From: an uncultured Bacilli bacterium
Lineage (GTDB): Bacteria; Bacillota_I; Bacilli_A; RFN20; CAG-288
Assembly (NCBI GenBank): GCA_934725685.1
Contig: CAKVBX010000006.1
Location: 1 to 57,029 of the forward strand
Direction of reading: 5' to 3'
Length of the DNA stretch: 57,029 nucleotides
The position numbers and the translations under genes were made by a program. The stretch's first letter is position 1. Every line of letters starts with the position of its first letter. This document shows positions 23,921-32,124 of this stretch, one piece after another. The notes under the pieces are model-generated. The model saw nothing but the letters and a program-made list of their open reading frames with translations. It was not told the DNA's origin and did not search any database.

Positions 23921-25115
23921 GAAAGCAAAAAAAGAACCGCTCTTCCGTATCGCAAAGCGAAACGATGTGAACTGGAAGACGAGACTGAAGGCGATCACTC
24001 TGACCATCGGAACGGCGCTTATCATCTCCGTTCTCTTCCTGTGGCTTGTTTCTATGAAGAATCCGTTTACGGCCATCCAGTATATTTTCCAGGGGACCTT
24101 TGAGAATAAAATCAAATTCTGGTCGTTCATGAAGGAACTGACTCTGCTTCTCGGTATCGGTCTTGCCTTGGTGCCTGCCTATAAAATGCGCTTTTGGAAT
24201 ATCGGCGGTCAAGGCCAGGTCCTGATTGGCGCTTTAGTCACTGCAGCCTGCATGATCTTCCTTCCGGAGAGCATTCCCTCCTATGGTGTCATTCTCATCT
24301 CCTTTGTTCTTTCCTGTCTCGGTGGTTCCTTATGGGCGTTCATTCCCGCCTTCTTCAAATCCAAGTGGAACACGAACGAAACCCTCTTCACGCTGATGAT
24401 GAACTATATCGCCATTGCGTTAGTTACTTTCTTCGTCGACCGCTGGAGAGGAACGAAGAGTGCCTTAGGCACTATCAATTCTTCGAACGGACGCGGATGG
24501 GTCGACTTCAAGACCGGTTCCGCCTCTATCGACCGTTTTGTCAGCACCTACCTCAACAGCCGCGTCATCATTCCGCTTCTCGTCGTTCTCTTCCTCACGG
24601 TCCTCATCTATTTCTATATGAAGAAGACCAAACACGGATATGAGGTCAAAGTCGTCGGTGAGTCGATTGCTACGGCCCGTTACACCGGCATCAATGTTCC
24701 GCATGTCATCCGCAGAACGCTGCTCCTGAGCGGTGCCATCTGCGGTATGATCGGTTTCTTCTATGTCACCTGTTTCGACCATACCGTCTCTGCGACAACC
24801 GGTGGGAACTACGGATTCACGGCCGTCATCATCTGCTGGCTCTCGAACTTCAATCCGTTTGTTATGATTGGTTACTCCTCTCTGATTGTCTTCCTTGACA
24901 AAGGAGCGAGAAACCTCTCCAACGTCTCCTACTCTCCTGCTCTCAACGAATATTCTACGCAGTTCATCATCTTCGTTATCATCATTGCTTTGATGCTTAC
25001 CACGTTCTTCATCCGCTATCAGATTGTCTCCGGAAGAACCGGATTCACGGCAAAACGCAATGAACGGATTTTGACCAAAGGACTTACCGAACATAAGGAG
25101 GTGTCCCATGATTGA
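23913..25115 (+). CDS. Nucleoside ABC importer permease 1 (YufP-like)
   Basis: A 400-residue membrane protein of the branched-chain/CUT2 permease family with about 9-10 helices. After a charged 25-residue cytoplasmic N-terminus it shows the family segments MRFWNIGGQGQVLIGAL and NETLFTLMMNYIA, and the coupling loop KVVGESIATARYTGINV. It partners with the second permease to form the channel for the BMP-bound nucleoside. It overlaps the ATPase and the next permease by 8 bases each, so translation is coupled. Confidence 0.93.
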   Translation: MTEKAKKEPLFRIAKRNDVNWKTRLKAITLTIGTALIISVLFLWLVSMKNPFTAIQYIFQGTFENKIKFWSFMKELTLLLGIGLALVPAYKMRFWNIGGQGQVLIGALVTAACMIFLPESIPSYGVILISFVLSCLGGSLWAFIPAFFKSKWNTNETLFTLMMNYIAIALVTFFVDRWRGTKSALGTINSSNGRGWVDFKTGSASIDRFVSTYLNSRVIIPLLVVLFLTVLIYFYMKKTKHGYEVKVVGESIATARYTGINVPHVIRRTLLLSGAICGMIGFFYVTCFDHTVSATTGGNYGFTAVIICWLSNFNPFVMIGYSSLIVFLDKGARNLSNVSYSPALNEYSTQFIIFVIIIALMLTTFFIRYQIVSGRTGFTAKRNERILTKGLTEHKEVSHD

Positions 25116-26097
25116 AAATCTTCTGTCCTGGTTTTCTCTCGCCATCGGCTTCGGTGCCATCCTTTCTCTGTCCGGTCTCGGCGAGACCCTGAACGAGAAA
25201 GTCGGACATTTGAATCTCGGTGTTCCGGGTATCATGTACTTCTCTGCCATCTGTGCCTATGTTTGCTGTATGTTCTACGAGAAGGACAACGCCAATCCGT
25301 CTGCCGTTATCACGATTCTCATCGCTGTCTCCGTCTCCTTCCTTGTCGGTGCTCTCTTCGGTCTTATCTATTCTGTTGTCTGTGTCACCTTCCATTGCAA
25401 CCAGAACGTCATGGGCCTTGCCATCGCCTCCTTCGGTGTCGGTTTCGGAAAATATCTTTCCACCTCACTCGGACTGAAGGATTATAAGCTCGCTTTTGCC
25501 GGCAAGGTGTTTACTACCGGGATTCCGGTTCTAAAAGACATTCCGTATGTCGGGAAGATTTTCTTCGATCACGGATTCATGACCTATGTCGCCTTGATTG
25601 CCTGTATCCTTGCCTTCATCTTCTATAAGACGACAAGAATCGGTCTCAATGCCGCTGCGATCGGTGAGTCTCCGCAGACTGCAGATTCTGCCGGTATCTC
25701 CGTTGTCCGTTATAAGTATCTCTCCACCCTGATCGGCTGCGGTTTTTGCGGCCTCGGCGGTATGACCTATGTCCTTGATTATACGCACGGACTCTGGTCG
25801 ACCAACAACAATATCGAAGCCATCGGATGGCTCGCCGTCGCTCTGGTCATCTTCGCTTCCTGGAAGCCAATCCATCTCATCTGGGGTGCTCCGTTATTCG
25901 CATTCTGCTATTGGGCTTATACCTATATTCCTCTCCTGATCGATACGAAGTACAACTTCGTCGGATTCAACGATCTTCTTCAGATGATTCCGTATCTTGT
26001 CACGATTCTAATTCTCATCATCAATTCCTTCAAAAAGAAGAAAGAGAATCAGCCTCCGCAGTCGCTTGGTCTCGCCTATTTCCGCGAGGAACGCTGA
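25108..26097 (+). CDS. Nucleoside ABC importer permease 2 (YufQ-like)
   Basis: A 329-residue membrane protein, about 9 helices, second half of the channel. Typical features are the early LSGLGETLNEKVGHLNLGVPGIMY and the coupling loop AAAIGESPQTADSAGISV. AAGGAGGTG precedes the ATG inside the end of permease 1. It is the last gene of the operon, followed by a long terminator (26124-26164). Confidence 0.93.
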   Translation: MIENLLSWFSLAIGFGAILSLSGLGETLNEKVGHLNLGVPGIMYFSAICAYVCCMFYEKDNANPSAVITILIAVSVSFLVGALFGLIYSVVCVTFHCNQNVMGLAIASFGVGFGKYLSTSLGLKDYKLAFAGKVFTTGIPVLKDIPYVGKIFFDHGFMTYVALIACILAFIFYKTTRIGLNAAAIGESPQTADSAGISVVRYKYLSTLIGCGFCGLGGMTYVLDYTHGLWSTNNNIEAIGWLAVALVIFASWKPIHLIWGAPLFAFCYWAYTYIPLLIDTKYNFVGFNDLLQMIPYLVTILILIINSFKKKKENQPPQSLGLAYFREER

Positions 26098-26123
26098 CGA
26101 CTCAGGACTGGTTTCAAGAAAAC

Positions 26124-26164
26124 AAAATAGGATAGTGCAGGCACGGCCTGCACTATCCTATTTT
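26124..26164 (+). terminator. Strong terminator of the nucleoside importer operon
   Basis: A 19-base perfect stem (26124-26142 with 26146-26164) around a 3-base loop, then T-rich sequence. Near-symmetric A and T flanks would allow use on either strand. Confidence 0.92.
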
Positions 26165-26291
26165 TCATTCTATCTGATTGAATTTCCTAATTAATTTCAC
26201 GTTTTAGTGAACTGATAATTCCTTGTGTTCAGCATAATCAATGTCTTTTTCGGAATGTCTCCTATCATAGATATCCTATAAAAAGAAAAGA

Positions 26292-26330
26292 CTGCCGTGG
26301 GCTCAGCAGAGGATGCTGAGTCATCGGCAG
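26292..26330 (-). terminator. Terminator of the surface-protein operon
   Basis: Two stacked stems, CTGCCG/CGGCAG (26292-26297 with 26325-26330) and CTCAGCA/TGCTGAG inside. On the minus strand TCTTTTCTTTT follows. The rest of the 307-base gap holds no gene. Confidence 0.8.
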
Positions 26331-26404
26331 ACTTTCCAATGAAAGGATTGATTGGCAAAAAATGATTTTCGGAGTGACTATTTTAGCGGAATATTTATCT
26401 CTCC

Positions 26405-28426
26405 TCAGATGGCGATGTAATTGACCTGGAAGGCGGGATCGCCACAGGCAACTCCCTCATATCGCATCAGCTTGTTCCAAGGTTCACTGTTGTAGAGAAC
26501 ACCGCCGAAGCCGAATTCATAGGCGTACATTCTAAGCGGAGTATCCCTGTTCGTCGACGAGGAAATATCCGTGTATTTCATTTCGAACTGCAGTGTGAAA
26601 TATCCCTCTTTTCTCTCATAGGTCGGAAGGGTGGAGGCTACATTGCCTCTTGTGATTCTTGTTCCGACCCAGAAGTCTGTCGTATTGGTGACAGTCTTTG
26701 CCTGGTTTTTGGAGAGCATCAGGGTGACATCCTCTTTCTGAATTGCCCAGCTTTCTCCGTCCGTGTCGGAGGAATGGAGGACAAAGGTTACGATTTCGGT
26801 ATCGGAGAAGTCTCCGAAACCAATTATGTCGAAGAAGAGGGAGTCGCTCTTTCTTGTCACAGAGAGATAGATGTCATCGGCCCGTTCGTATTTGGTATCG
26901 TTCGGGTTGGCGAACGAAATATCTTTTTCGGCTGTCAATGTACTTCTTTCTGCTTCCGTGAGTTTGGAAATCCGTTTTTTCGGAGCGGAAATCAAGGCAT
27001 AGCTGATCATGTCCGCGGGATCGCCTCTCGTCACATTCTTATAGAAGAAGTTCTCATAGTAGTTTTTGCCGTCGTAGAGTGTCTTTCCGTTGAATTCCAC
27101 GGCCATAAGATAGAAGTCATCATATTCGGAATGGAGGTTGGAAAGAAGGGAGACAGGGATGGCGGCATTCAGTCTGAAGTAGGGACCATAATTGACAAAG
27201 GTGCTCAGCTTTTCTGAGGCAATCTTCTTTCCGTATCCGTTCTGTACGGAAAAGAACTCCGAGCATTCCGTATAGAGATCGTAATGATCCTGATAGATCT
27301 GAATTATGATGTCATCCTCAACCAGTTTCCATGCATTCTTGTCGATGATATTGTTGTGGATGACTAGCTGGATGTATTCCGTCTCTTTGAATTCTCCGAA
27401 TCCGACAAAGTCCAACGTGACATTCTCCTGATAATCGATGGAGAAGTGAATATCGTCACAGTCTTCGGCATGATTGCAATAATCTGGAGAGGCGAAGCTA
27501 TAATCTTTTCCTTCAATCAGGGAGGCTTTCAGCGCTTTGCTGATCCAGTAAGGATTATCTTTGTTCTCGGTATTGCAGAAAGGTCTCCCTTTCTTGTCGA
27601 TTCTCGCGTATTCTTTCGGGTTCTTGGCATCGATGGCTTCCTCGTCGAAGATCATCTCCGTATCGATATCCTGGGAAAGGAGAGAATCGATCATCGTGAC
27701 ACCGATGATTGATTCGGGTGTGATGCCCAAGTAGGAATATGGAATCGTGAGAATCAGATTGGTCTTGCCCTCTGTCACCTCCTGCCGGTAATCGAAAATG
27801 GATATGTCAGTTTCCGGATGGACAAAGCCGTAGTCATAGACGAATAGCCTATCCTGCAGAAGGCGGAATTCGTAGTCGCCATGTTCCAACTTGGAAGATG
27901 TGCTTCCGGTGTTGAGGAAGAGACGCAAGGCACTGTCAGAGGAGAGGAAGCGGTCATAGGGAGAGGAGAAGAGAAAGGATATTCCGGTCATCGTGTGGGT
28001 GGAGGAAAGGGTCCAATCGTTATAGAGATAGTTGGAACTGTATCTCGTCTTGGCGATAGTCTCATAAGGATAGTCCATACTGATGGTCTGAAGGTTGCCA
28101 GAGTTGATGACAACTTTCTTCGTCTGATAGCGCGGATGGAAAATCGTGAGTTCTGCACCGAGTGTGGCTTCGGCAATATGATATTCTCCGTTTTCATAGT
28201 CGGAGGTCACCTTGTTCCCGCTTAAAAGGAAAGTGGCATCTTTGACCTCTCCGTCAATCACATTTTCGAGTCGGAAGGAAAGTGGGAAAGTGTTCTTTTC
28301 ACTTGTCGTTTTTTCTGTGATGTCTGCTGTGTTTTTTGCACTCTCCGTTTCTTTCGCGGTCTCATTCTTCCCACAGGAAGGGAGAAGCAAAAGAAGGGGA
28401 AGAAGATATTTAATTCTGTTTTTCAT
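26405..28426 (-). CDS. Surface lipoprotein with three CBM9/DOMON-like domains
   Basis: A 673-residue lipoprotein (lipobox LLPSC, Cys18), then a Thr/Glu/Lys-rich linker to about residue 45 and three related beta-sandwich domains at about 130-270, 300-480 and 490-673. Domains 2 and 3 align clearly: GKDYSFASP with EKDISFANP, DFVGFGEFKETEYIQLVIH with DIIGFGDFSDTEIVTFVLH, and both close in GDPA. Each has a strand of the LILTIPYSYLGI / LNAAIPVSLLS / LQFEMKYTDIS kind, as in the CBM9-like DOMON fold, suggesting carbohydrate or haem binding. This domain call is by pattern only. The gene overlaps the metallophosphoesterase gene by 17 bases and is last in a four-gene operon. Confidence 0.7.
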   Translation of the reverse strand: MKNRIKYLLPLLLLLPSCGKNETAKETESAKNTADITEKTTSEKNTFPLSFRLENVIDGEVKDATFLLSGNKVTSDYENGEYHIAEATLGAELTIFHPRYQTKKVVINSGNLQTISMDYPYETIAKTRYSSNYLYNDWTLSSTHTMTGISFLFSSPYDRFLSSDSALRLFLNTGSTSSKLEHGDYEFRLLQDRLFVYDYGFVHPETDISIFDYRQEVTEGKTNLILTIPYSYLGITPESIIGVTMIDSLLSQDIDTEMIFDEEAIDAKNPKEYARIDKKGRPFCNTENKDNPYWISKALKASLIEGKDYSFASPDYCNHAEDCDDIHFSIDYQENVTLDFVGFGEFKETEYIQLVIHNNIIDKNAWKLVEDDIIIQIYQDHYDLYTECSEFFSVQNGYGKKIASEKLSTFVNYGPYFRLNAAIPVSLLSNLHSEYDDFYLMAVEFNGKTLYDGKNYYENFFYKNVTRGDPADMISYALISAPKKRISKLTEAERSTLTAEKDISFANPNDTKYERADDIYLSVTRKSDSLFFDIIGFGDFSDTEIVTFVLHSSDTDGESWAIQKEDVTLMLSKNQAKTVTNTTDFWVGTRITRGNVASTLPTYERKEGYFTLQFEMKYTDISSSTNRDTPLRMYAYEFGFGGVLYNSEPWNKLMRYEGVACGDPAFQVNYIAI

Positions 28427-30236
28427 GTCTTTTACCTCGGAGTAGGAAGAAAGCAGTGAAGGAGATGATAAGAAGAGAACCGGAGATGATGCTGACAGAG
28501 AGCCAGATATTTCTCTCTTTCTTATTCTGCTTTTTCACGCCGACAGCCGGATTGAGTTCATCCGCGAACTCGATGGTGAACTGATTCTGACGGTTGAGAT
28601 ATTTCCCTTCGTAGGGGGAATACCAATAGACGGATACTTCTTTTTCCGCTTCGTTGAATTTGAAGATGCTTAGGACATCACAGGATTCACTGTAGAAAGA
28701 ACCCTGGGCATCGATGAGGAAGGAATGGATGGTGTTTCCGTTTTCTCCGACATCCGTGCGGTAGATGATGTCATCGGAAGAGTTGTGACCGGAAAACACG
28801 AAGAAGATATTTTTCTGCTTCTTGATGAATTTATCGAACATTTCCTGTCCATCATTAGAAGTGTTTCCACTTCCGATACCATAACGGCTAGGGGCATATC
28901 TTGAATAATTCTGTGTGATTTCTCCGTTTGGTTCGATATAGGAATGCGTGGAGACTACAACGCGGTAATCCGGATAAGCTTCACAGACACGGTTGGCCCA
29001 GGCTAAGACACTGTCTCTTGGACCGAATTCCAAATTGAGGAAGAGATAGTTGATGCCGCAGATTTTCTTGATATTGTAATAGTTGACAATGTCACCTTGA
29101 TAATAACCGCCTCCGAAGTACTCTTTTGCCGCATACTTGTCATAGGGAAGATAATGGTTCATCTTGGTGGCAGGTCTGCTTCTTCCTACGCCATCATCAT
29201 AATCGTGATTTCCGGGAACGAAGCCGTAAGAAATATCGTTCTTATCGAGCTTATCGAAATTGGTCACGACCGTGTTCCACTGCACATCAGTTTCGTTGTT
29301 TACGTCACAGGTATCCGTCAGATCACCGACAAAGGAGATATATTGAATATTCTCTTTGCTTTTTCTGTTGACCATCCAATCGAAATCCTTGGCGAGCTTG
29401 CTCGGATTATAACGGGCGGTAATCTGAATGTCCGGAATACAAAGAATGGAATAATCAAAATCCTCTCTCTCCTTCAGGTCAAAATAGTATTCATAGTTAT
29501 AGAGTGTCAGATCATTGTGATTGTTCGAATCATCAGGAATCTTCTCCTCACTCCAGTCAGCGAGATACCAGGAACCTAAAAGACCATCTTCTTCCTGAGA
29601 ATAGGAAGTCTTCTCTTTGTCGATACAGATTTCCTCTTTCGTACGGAGATCGGAAAAGACAGTGACTTGGGAAATCTTACCCTGGAAGGGATAACGGGTA
29701 TAGTCTCCGTCGATGTTCATGGTCCAGTTGGCCCAGTCGCAACCAATCTGATATTTCATCAGGTTGTTGTTCTCACTGCTTTCGGCCTGATAGCTTTCGA
29801 TGAGTGTTCCGTTGACATAGAGGGAGAAGAGATTCTGTGTACTGTCTCTTGTCAAGGTGATATGTTCCTCGTTACCGGTCCTGAAATCATAACCGGTAAA
29901 GGTATGATCCACTTCGGCAACATGTCCGCTCACACGGTTGTAATAGAGCCGGAAATGTCCGTCTTTGTCGATAAGATAGTCGGTAGAGCCGTCATATCCA
30001 AACGAGGAATTGAAATAGTTTCCGAAGATGACACCAATAGGGTCTCTCGTACTGATATTTTGTGGAATGGTGATTTTTGCTTCGAAGGTGTTGATGGTTT
30101 TGTCGAAAGGCTTGTCGACACAGTAAGTCACTTTGTCCTGAATGATGTCACGGGAAACCTTTGCCTTATTTTCCGGTTTTACAGTCCCTGCGAAAAGGGA
30201 AATCAGAACAATAGGAATGGCACTGTAGAGTTTCAT
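28410..30236 (-). CDS. Membrane-anchored LamG-metallophosphoesterase
   Basis: A 608-residue cell-surface protein: signal peptide (1 to about 20), LamG/ConA-like beta-sandwich (about 35-250), calcineurin-type phosphoesterase (about 260-540), and a C-terminal membrane helix (about 579-600) with a basic tail. Metal-site motifs are D269-x-Q271 (the usual His is Gln), GDLTD with D305, GNHD 342-345, H431 in STHS and H484 in SGHN. The enzyme should hydrolyse phosphoesters outside the cell, such as nucleotides, teichoic-acid or glycan phosphates; the substrate is unknown. GGAGG precedes the ATG. Starts and stops overlap with both operon neighbours (4 and 17 bases). Confidence 0.85.
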   Translation of the reverse strand: MKLYSAIPIVLISLFAGTVKPENKAKVSRDIIQDKVTYCVDKPFDKTINTFEAKITIPQNISTRDPIGVIFGNYFNSSFGYDGSTDYLIDKDGHFRLYYNRVSGHVAEVDHTFTGYDFRTGNEEHITLTRDSTQNLFSLYVNGTLIESYQAESSENNNLMKYQIGCDWANWTMNIDGDYTRYPFQGKISQVTVFSDLRTKEEICIDKEKTSYSQEEDGLLGSWYLADWSEEKIPDDSNNHNDLTLYNYEYYFDLKEREDFDYSILCIPDIQITARYNPSKLAKDFDWMVNRKSKENIQYISFVGDLTDTCDVNNETDVQWNTVVTNFDKLDKNDISYGFVPGNHDYDDGVGRSRPATKMNHYLPYDKYAAKEYFGGGYYQGDIVNYYNIKKICGINYLFLNLEFGPRDSVLAWANRVCEAYPDYRVVVSTHSYIEPNGEITQNYSRYAPSRYGIGSGNTSNDGQEMFDKFIKKQKNIFFVFSGHNSSDDIIYRTDVGENGNTIHSFLIDAQGSFYSESCDVLSIFKFNEAEKEVSVYWYSPYEGKYLNRQNQFTIEFADELNPAVGVKKQNKKERNIWLSVSIISGSLLIISFTAFFLLRGKRHEKQN

Positions 30237-32122
30237 TCTGTCTCCTCCTTGCTTTCGAGATGATAGAGCGAGAGATTGTCCAATTCTACTTTGCAGGCAG
30301 AAGACAAGAAACCGATTTTTCCTGCTTTGTCATAGAGAATTCCATCACTTACCGTGGAGGAATAGATGACTTCGCCGTCCAGTTTGACATAGAAGTAATT
30401 ATCCTTGCTTGCGATTTCGGCGTGATGGATGGCATCAGAGAAACCGCCGCTGATGGTCTTGATGGAGATTCCGGACGACCAGGCGGAATAAGCGGAGGAT
30501 TTTTCTCCATGCCGATAAAGCTGAATCTGTCCTTTTGTCGAACGGAAGAAGAGAGCGTTGTATTGGGCTCCGTTTCCACGGAATAGGAAGGCGAAGTATT
30601 TGTCGATGTCACTGGAAGCGGCAAACCGGAAATCGAAGGAGGCAGAGAAGTCCTTTGCGGCACTGTCAGGGGAGTAGATAGCCTGATGTTTCTTGATGGC
30701 CTGATTTTTGAAATAGGAATCGACGATCAGGACCCCATCGCTGACTTTTACCTGTCCAACATTGGCTCCATTACTCCCTTCAAGATATTCCCAGCCATCG
30801 AAAACAGTATTGTCTGAGAAATCCTTATGGTAATACGTTTCGGATTCATCATAACTCTTTAGGATGACATCCTTGACTTCGGCCTCGCAGAGATTGGCGG
30901 CAAGGCCGATGCACTCTCCTCTGGCCTGGTCTTCATAGAACCAGTTTTTGTTGAGGGTCGTGGTTTTCGTGGAATAGCATTTCACATCGTCGAAATAGAC
31001 TTCCATTGTCGTGTTTTTCAGTTGCCCGGCTTGATTCGGCGTCTCGCCGTCAAAGACCACTTTCAGACGATGGTAATCGCTTAGGGAAGAGGGGATGGCA
31101 TAGGAGAAAGATTTGTTGACATCGGTGGATGATTTCTGATAGGCCTTGTTCAGGGCGGCGATGCGGACCATTTTGCTGGTCGGATCGACGACGGCTTCTA
31201 CGTTGGCACCCGTCTCTTTGTCGTAGCCCACCATAATGCCGAAACCGGCATCCGAAGCTTTGGAAGAAGCTTTGGACAACGTGGTGGTCTTTGAAATCCG
31301 AAAGGTTGTCTCGATGGAATATTTACGTTTTCCCTTTGTGATGTCTTCCGGAAGGAGAACTTTTGCTCCGTATCCGAGTCCGTCATAGGTGGTCTGACCG
31401 ATGGTAAGGGCATGCTTTGTCAGAGAGACATCCTGATTCGGTGCGCCTTCGCCGATACCGGCTTTTGGAATCTCCATTTCTCCGCGGGTCCAGGAATGGT
31501 TGTTATCAAGATAGCCGTAGTCTGTTGAGAAGTCACTCTGGTAGGATACTTTATAACCGGCGGTGTCAATCCCGCCATATGTGGCGTGGAATTCATAGTA
31601 AGCATCTTCCAAGACAAAATCGTCTGTGACGGGAAGCTCGTTTCCTGTCACCCATCTGAGGAAGGAAAAAGAGAGGCCGTTGCTGATTTTGTTTTTTACC
31701 TTGCTTGGCAGACTGGCGATATGGAACGTATCTCCGACATTGAAGACGAAAGGCTCAAATTCGTCTTCATTTGCTGTATCGAGATAGACTTTCACTTCTT
31801 TGATGACCCACTTGGCATAGAGGGTAGTGTCTGAGTTCACAGCCGTCTCTCCTAAAAGAAACGGTTTTTTGAATGCGGTATTGTCTAAATACCAACCTCC
31901 GAACACAAAACCGGATTTTCTTGGACTTGGAAGGCGTATGGAAGAGTCACCTTTGATGTAAAGAAGTGAGGAAACATCACTTCCTCCATTGCTTTCGAAA
32001 GAGAGACGGTACTGTTTTTGTGTTTCTCCTTTTGCTTCACTAACGATTGTGGCAGCATAGGTCACTGAGACAAGCGGAGCGACCCCGAAAAGCAAAAGGA
32101 GAGAAGGGATGATTTTCTTCAT
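30233..32122 (-). CDS. Secreted InlB-repeat and LamG-type protein
   Basis: A 629-residue exported protein with a signal peptide (1 to about 24, AATIV cleavage region). Residues about 38-105 form a Listeria-Bacteroides (InlB B-type/Flg_new) repeat: FESNGGS, GFVFGGWYLD, TLYAKWV. Two ConA/LamG-like beta-sandwiches follow at about 205-420 and 430-620, each with the ...VFDG.TPN...V.FD and FYVKLDGEVIY patterns of ligand-binding jelly rolls. No C-terminal anchor is visible, so it may be released or bound through partners. The start lies 2 bases after the upstream gene's stop. Probable role: binding host or dietary glycans. Confidence 0.8.
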   Translation of the reverse strand: MKKIIPSLLLLFGVAPLVSVTYAATIVSEAKGETQKQYRLSFESNGGSDVSSLLYIKGDSSIRLPSPRKSGFVFGGWYLDNTAFKKPFLLGETAVNSDTTLYAKWVIKEVKVYLDTANEDEFEPFVFNVGDTFHIASLPSKVKNKISNGLSFSFLRWVTGNELPVTDDFVLEDAYYEFHATYGGIDTAGYKVSYQSDFSTDYGYLDNNHSWTRGEMEIPKAGIGEGAPNQDVSLTKHALTIGQTTYDGLGYGAKVLLPEDITKGKRKYSIETTFRISKTTTLSKASSKASDAGFGIMVGYDKETGANVEAVVDPTSKMVRIAALNKAYQKSSTDVNKSFSYAIPSSLSDYHRLKVVFDGETPNQAGQLKNTTMEVYFDDVKCYSTKTTTLNKNWFYEDQARGECIGLAANLCEAEVKDVILKSYDESETYYHKDFSDNTVFDGWEYLEGSNGANVGQVKVSDGVLIVDSYFKNQAIKKHQAIYSPDSAAKDFSASFDFRFAASSDIDKYFAFLFRGNGAQYNALFFRSTKGQIQLYRHGEKSSAYSAWSSGISIKTISGGFSDAIHHAEIASKDNYFYVKLDGEVIYSSTVSDGILYDKAGKIGFLSSACKVELDNLSLYHLESKEETE

Positions 32123-32124
32123 GG